Assembly: GCA_004356415.1 (NCBI GenBank) | Contig: SMWN01000103.1 | Span: 1 to 5,739 of the forward strand | Direction: 5' to 3' | Length of the DNA stretch: 5,739 nucleotides | Source of the DNA: Gammaproteobacteria bacterium | Lineage (GTDB): Bacteria; Pseudomonadota; Gammaproteobacteria; Eutrophobiales; Eutrophobiaceae | Shown here: positions 5,336 through 5,739 of the stretch, one piece after another | How positions within the stretch are numbered: position 1 is the first letter of the stretch | Layout of the letters: every line of letters begins with the position of its first letter | The notes under the pieces: model-generated | What the model saw: only the letters and a program-made list of their open reading frames with translations | Databases searched by the model: none | Told to the model about the DNA's origin: nothing | Position numbers and translations under genes: made by a program

Positions 5336-5602
5336 ATGAAATACATTATTCTTTTACTTTTATTTCCATCTATTGCTTACGGTATTTGCAGAAATTCCTA
5401 CGTTTGCGATGGCAATGGCAAGTGTGGGTATCGTGATGTTTGTACCGACTCACAGGACTTACCTTCAACAAATGTCAGACCAATAACAGCATTGCCTACA
5501 TTAGAGTTGAATCCATTGCCTTCTTTGGAGTTTCCACCACTAGGCACAACACAATGCAAATATATGCAAGTTAATGGAAGATGGGAGAATGTTTGCTACT
5601 GA
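5336..5602 (+). CDS. Small exported cysteine- and proline-patterned protein (88 residues)
   Basis: The chosen start ATG 5336 gives M-K-Y followed by IILLLLFPSIAYG, a clear signal peptide cleaved near Gly16. The frame stays open upstream to a TTG at 5273, but that would bury the signal peptide behind 21 residues. The mature protein has six cysteines. The first four are evenly spaced every six residues (18, 24, 30, 36: C-x5-C-x5-C-x5-C), and the others are at 74 and 87. The middle is proline-rich and contains an eight-residue tandem repeat, PTLELNPL (54-61) then PSLEFPPL (62-69). The end, TTQCKYMQVNGRWENVCY, forms a likely disulfide loop (Cys74-Cys87). It is probably a periplasmic or extracellular disulfide-bonded protein; I do not know the family's function. 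No Shine-Dalgarno is visible, while TGCTATACC (5320-5328) resembles an extended -10, so a very short leader is possible. Confidence 0.65.
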   Translation: MKYIILLLLFPSIAYGICRNSYVCDGNGKCGYRDVCTDSQDLPSTNVRPITALPTLELNPLPSLEFPPLGTTQCKYMQVNGRWENVCY

Positions 5603-5649
5603 TCTTGATCTTCTGTTCTGAACTGCCCACACACACACGCTCTTAAAAT

Positions 5650-5677
5650 ATAAAAAGCGCTAATTTTGCGGAGTGCT
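5650..5677 (-). terminator. Weak minus-strand terminator-like hairpin
   Basis: On the minus strand AGCACT (5677-5672) and AGCGCT (5661-5656) can pair as a six-pair stem with one non-Watson-Crick pair around a 10-base loop, followed by TTTTATATTTTA. It would end transcripts coming from the right of the window. The stem is short, so this is tentative. A (CA)5 tract lies nearby at 5628-5637. Confidence 0.25.
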
Positions 5678-5703
5678 ATAAAAAAGCATGCTTGCCCAGG
5701 TAG

Positions 5704-5736
5704 TGAATGTCCGCTTTATACTGAAAGCGGACATAA
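5704..5736. repeat. Perfect-hairpin member of the TCCGCTTT repeat family
   Basis: ATGTCCGCTTT (5707-5717) pairs perfectly with AAAGCGGACAT (5724-5734) around the six-base loop ATACTG. The same loop-side sequence, ATACTGAAAGCGGAC, occurs at 520-534, so these two copies form a subtype distinct from the CGCTGG type at 460, 2559 and 4914. The element may continue past the window edge. Confidence 0.8.
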
Positions 5737-5739
5737 CAG

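Noticed and set aside
460..5736. Repeated units as a CRISPR array
   Set aside because: Copies are kilobases apart or nested, with unequal spacing and different subtypes; there are no regular spacers and no cas genes.

Overview
The window looks like a chromosomal stretch from a gammaproteobacterium of moderate GC content, possibly marine or environmental. The evidence is a malic enzyme core very close in motifs to E. coli MaeB, a GST of a type common in proteobacteria, and interspersed palindromes built on GAATGTCCGCTTT / AAAGCGGACATTC. From memory, not from a search, such palindromes are frequent between genes in marine gammaproteobacteria. No genus can be assigned from sequence alone. There are no rRNA or tRNA genes, no CRISPR array and no intact transposase.

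Layout, left to right. Positions 1-105 (minus) hold the signal peptide and first residues of an exported protein that runs off the left edge. Positions 106-751 hold no gene but carry a composite array of palindromic repeats (407-584) and an AT-rich upstream region. Positions 752-2497 (plus) encode the main gene: a cyclic-nucleotide-binding domain fused to a short malic enzyme lacking the phosphotransacetylase-like tail of MaeB. A near-perfect 82-bp palindromic element (2557-2638) separates it from a glutathione S-transferase family gene (2718-3452, plus).

The minus strand from 4867 down to 3509 reads as a compact group. It starts with a 47-residue exported peptide, followed by a membrane-anchored M28 zinc peptidase. 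It ends with a 47-codon remnant of an MTH1187/YqgV-type thiamine-binding protein, cut off at a repeated GACCTGACCCCGAA-like motif. A TATAAT box lies just before the first gene. This group converges on the GST gene.

The right end (4868-5739) looks like worn accessory DNA. It has another copy of the 33-nt repeat, short minus-strand reading frames (one 37 codons long, one behind a consensus Shine-Dalgarno, one faintly like the start of a tyrosine recombinase), and a plus-strand gene for an 88-residue exported, cysteine-patterned, proline-rich protein. The window ends with another repeat hairpin.

No multi-gene pathway is visible. The cNMP-malic enzyme suggests pyruvate/NAD(P)H supply under possible second-messenger control, the GST suggests thiol-based detoxification, and the M28 enzyme suggests peptide processing outside the cytoplasm. 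The most notable items are the fusion enzyme, the palindrome family with competing hairpins, the gene truncated at a repeat motif, and the small exported proteins.
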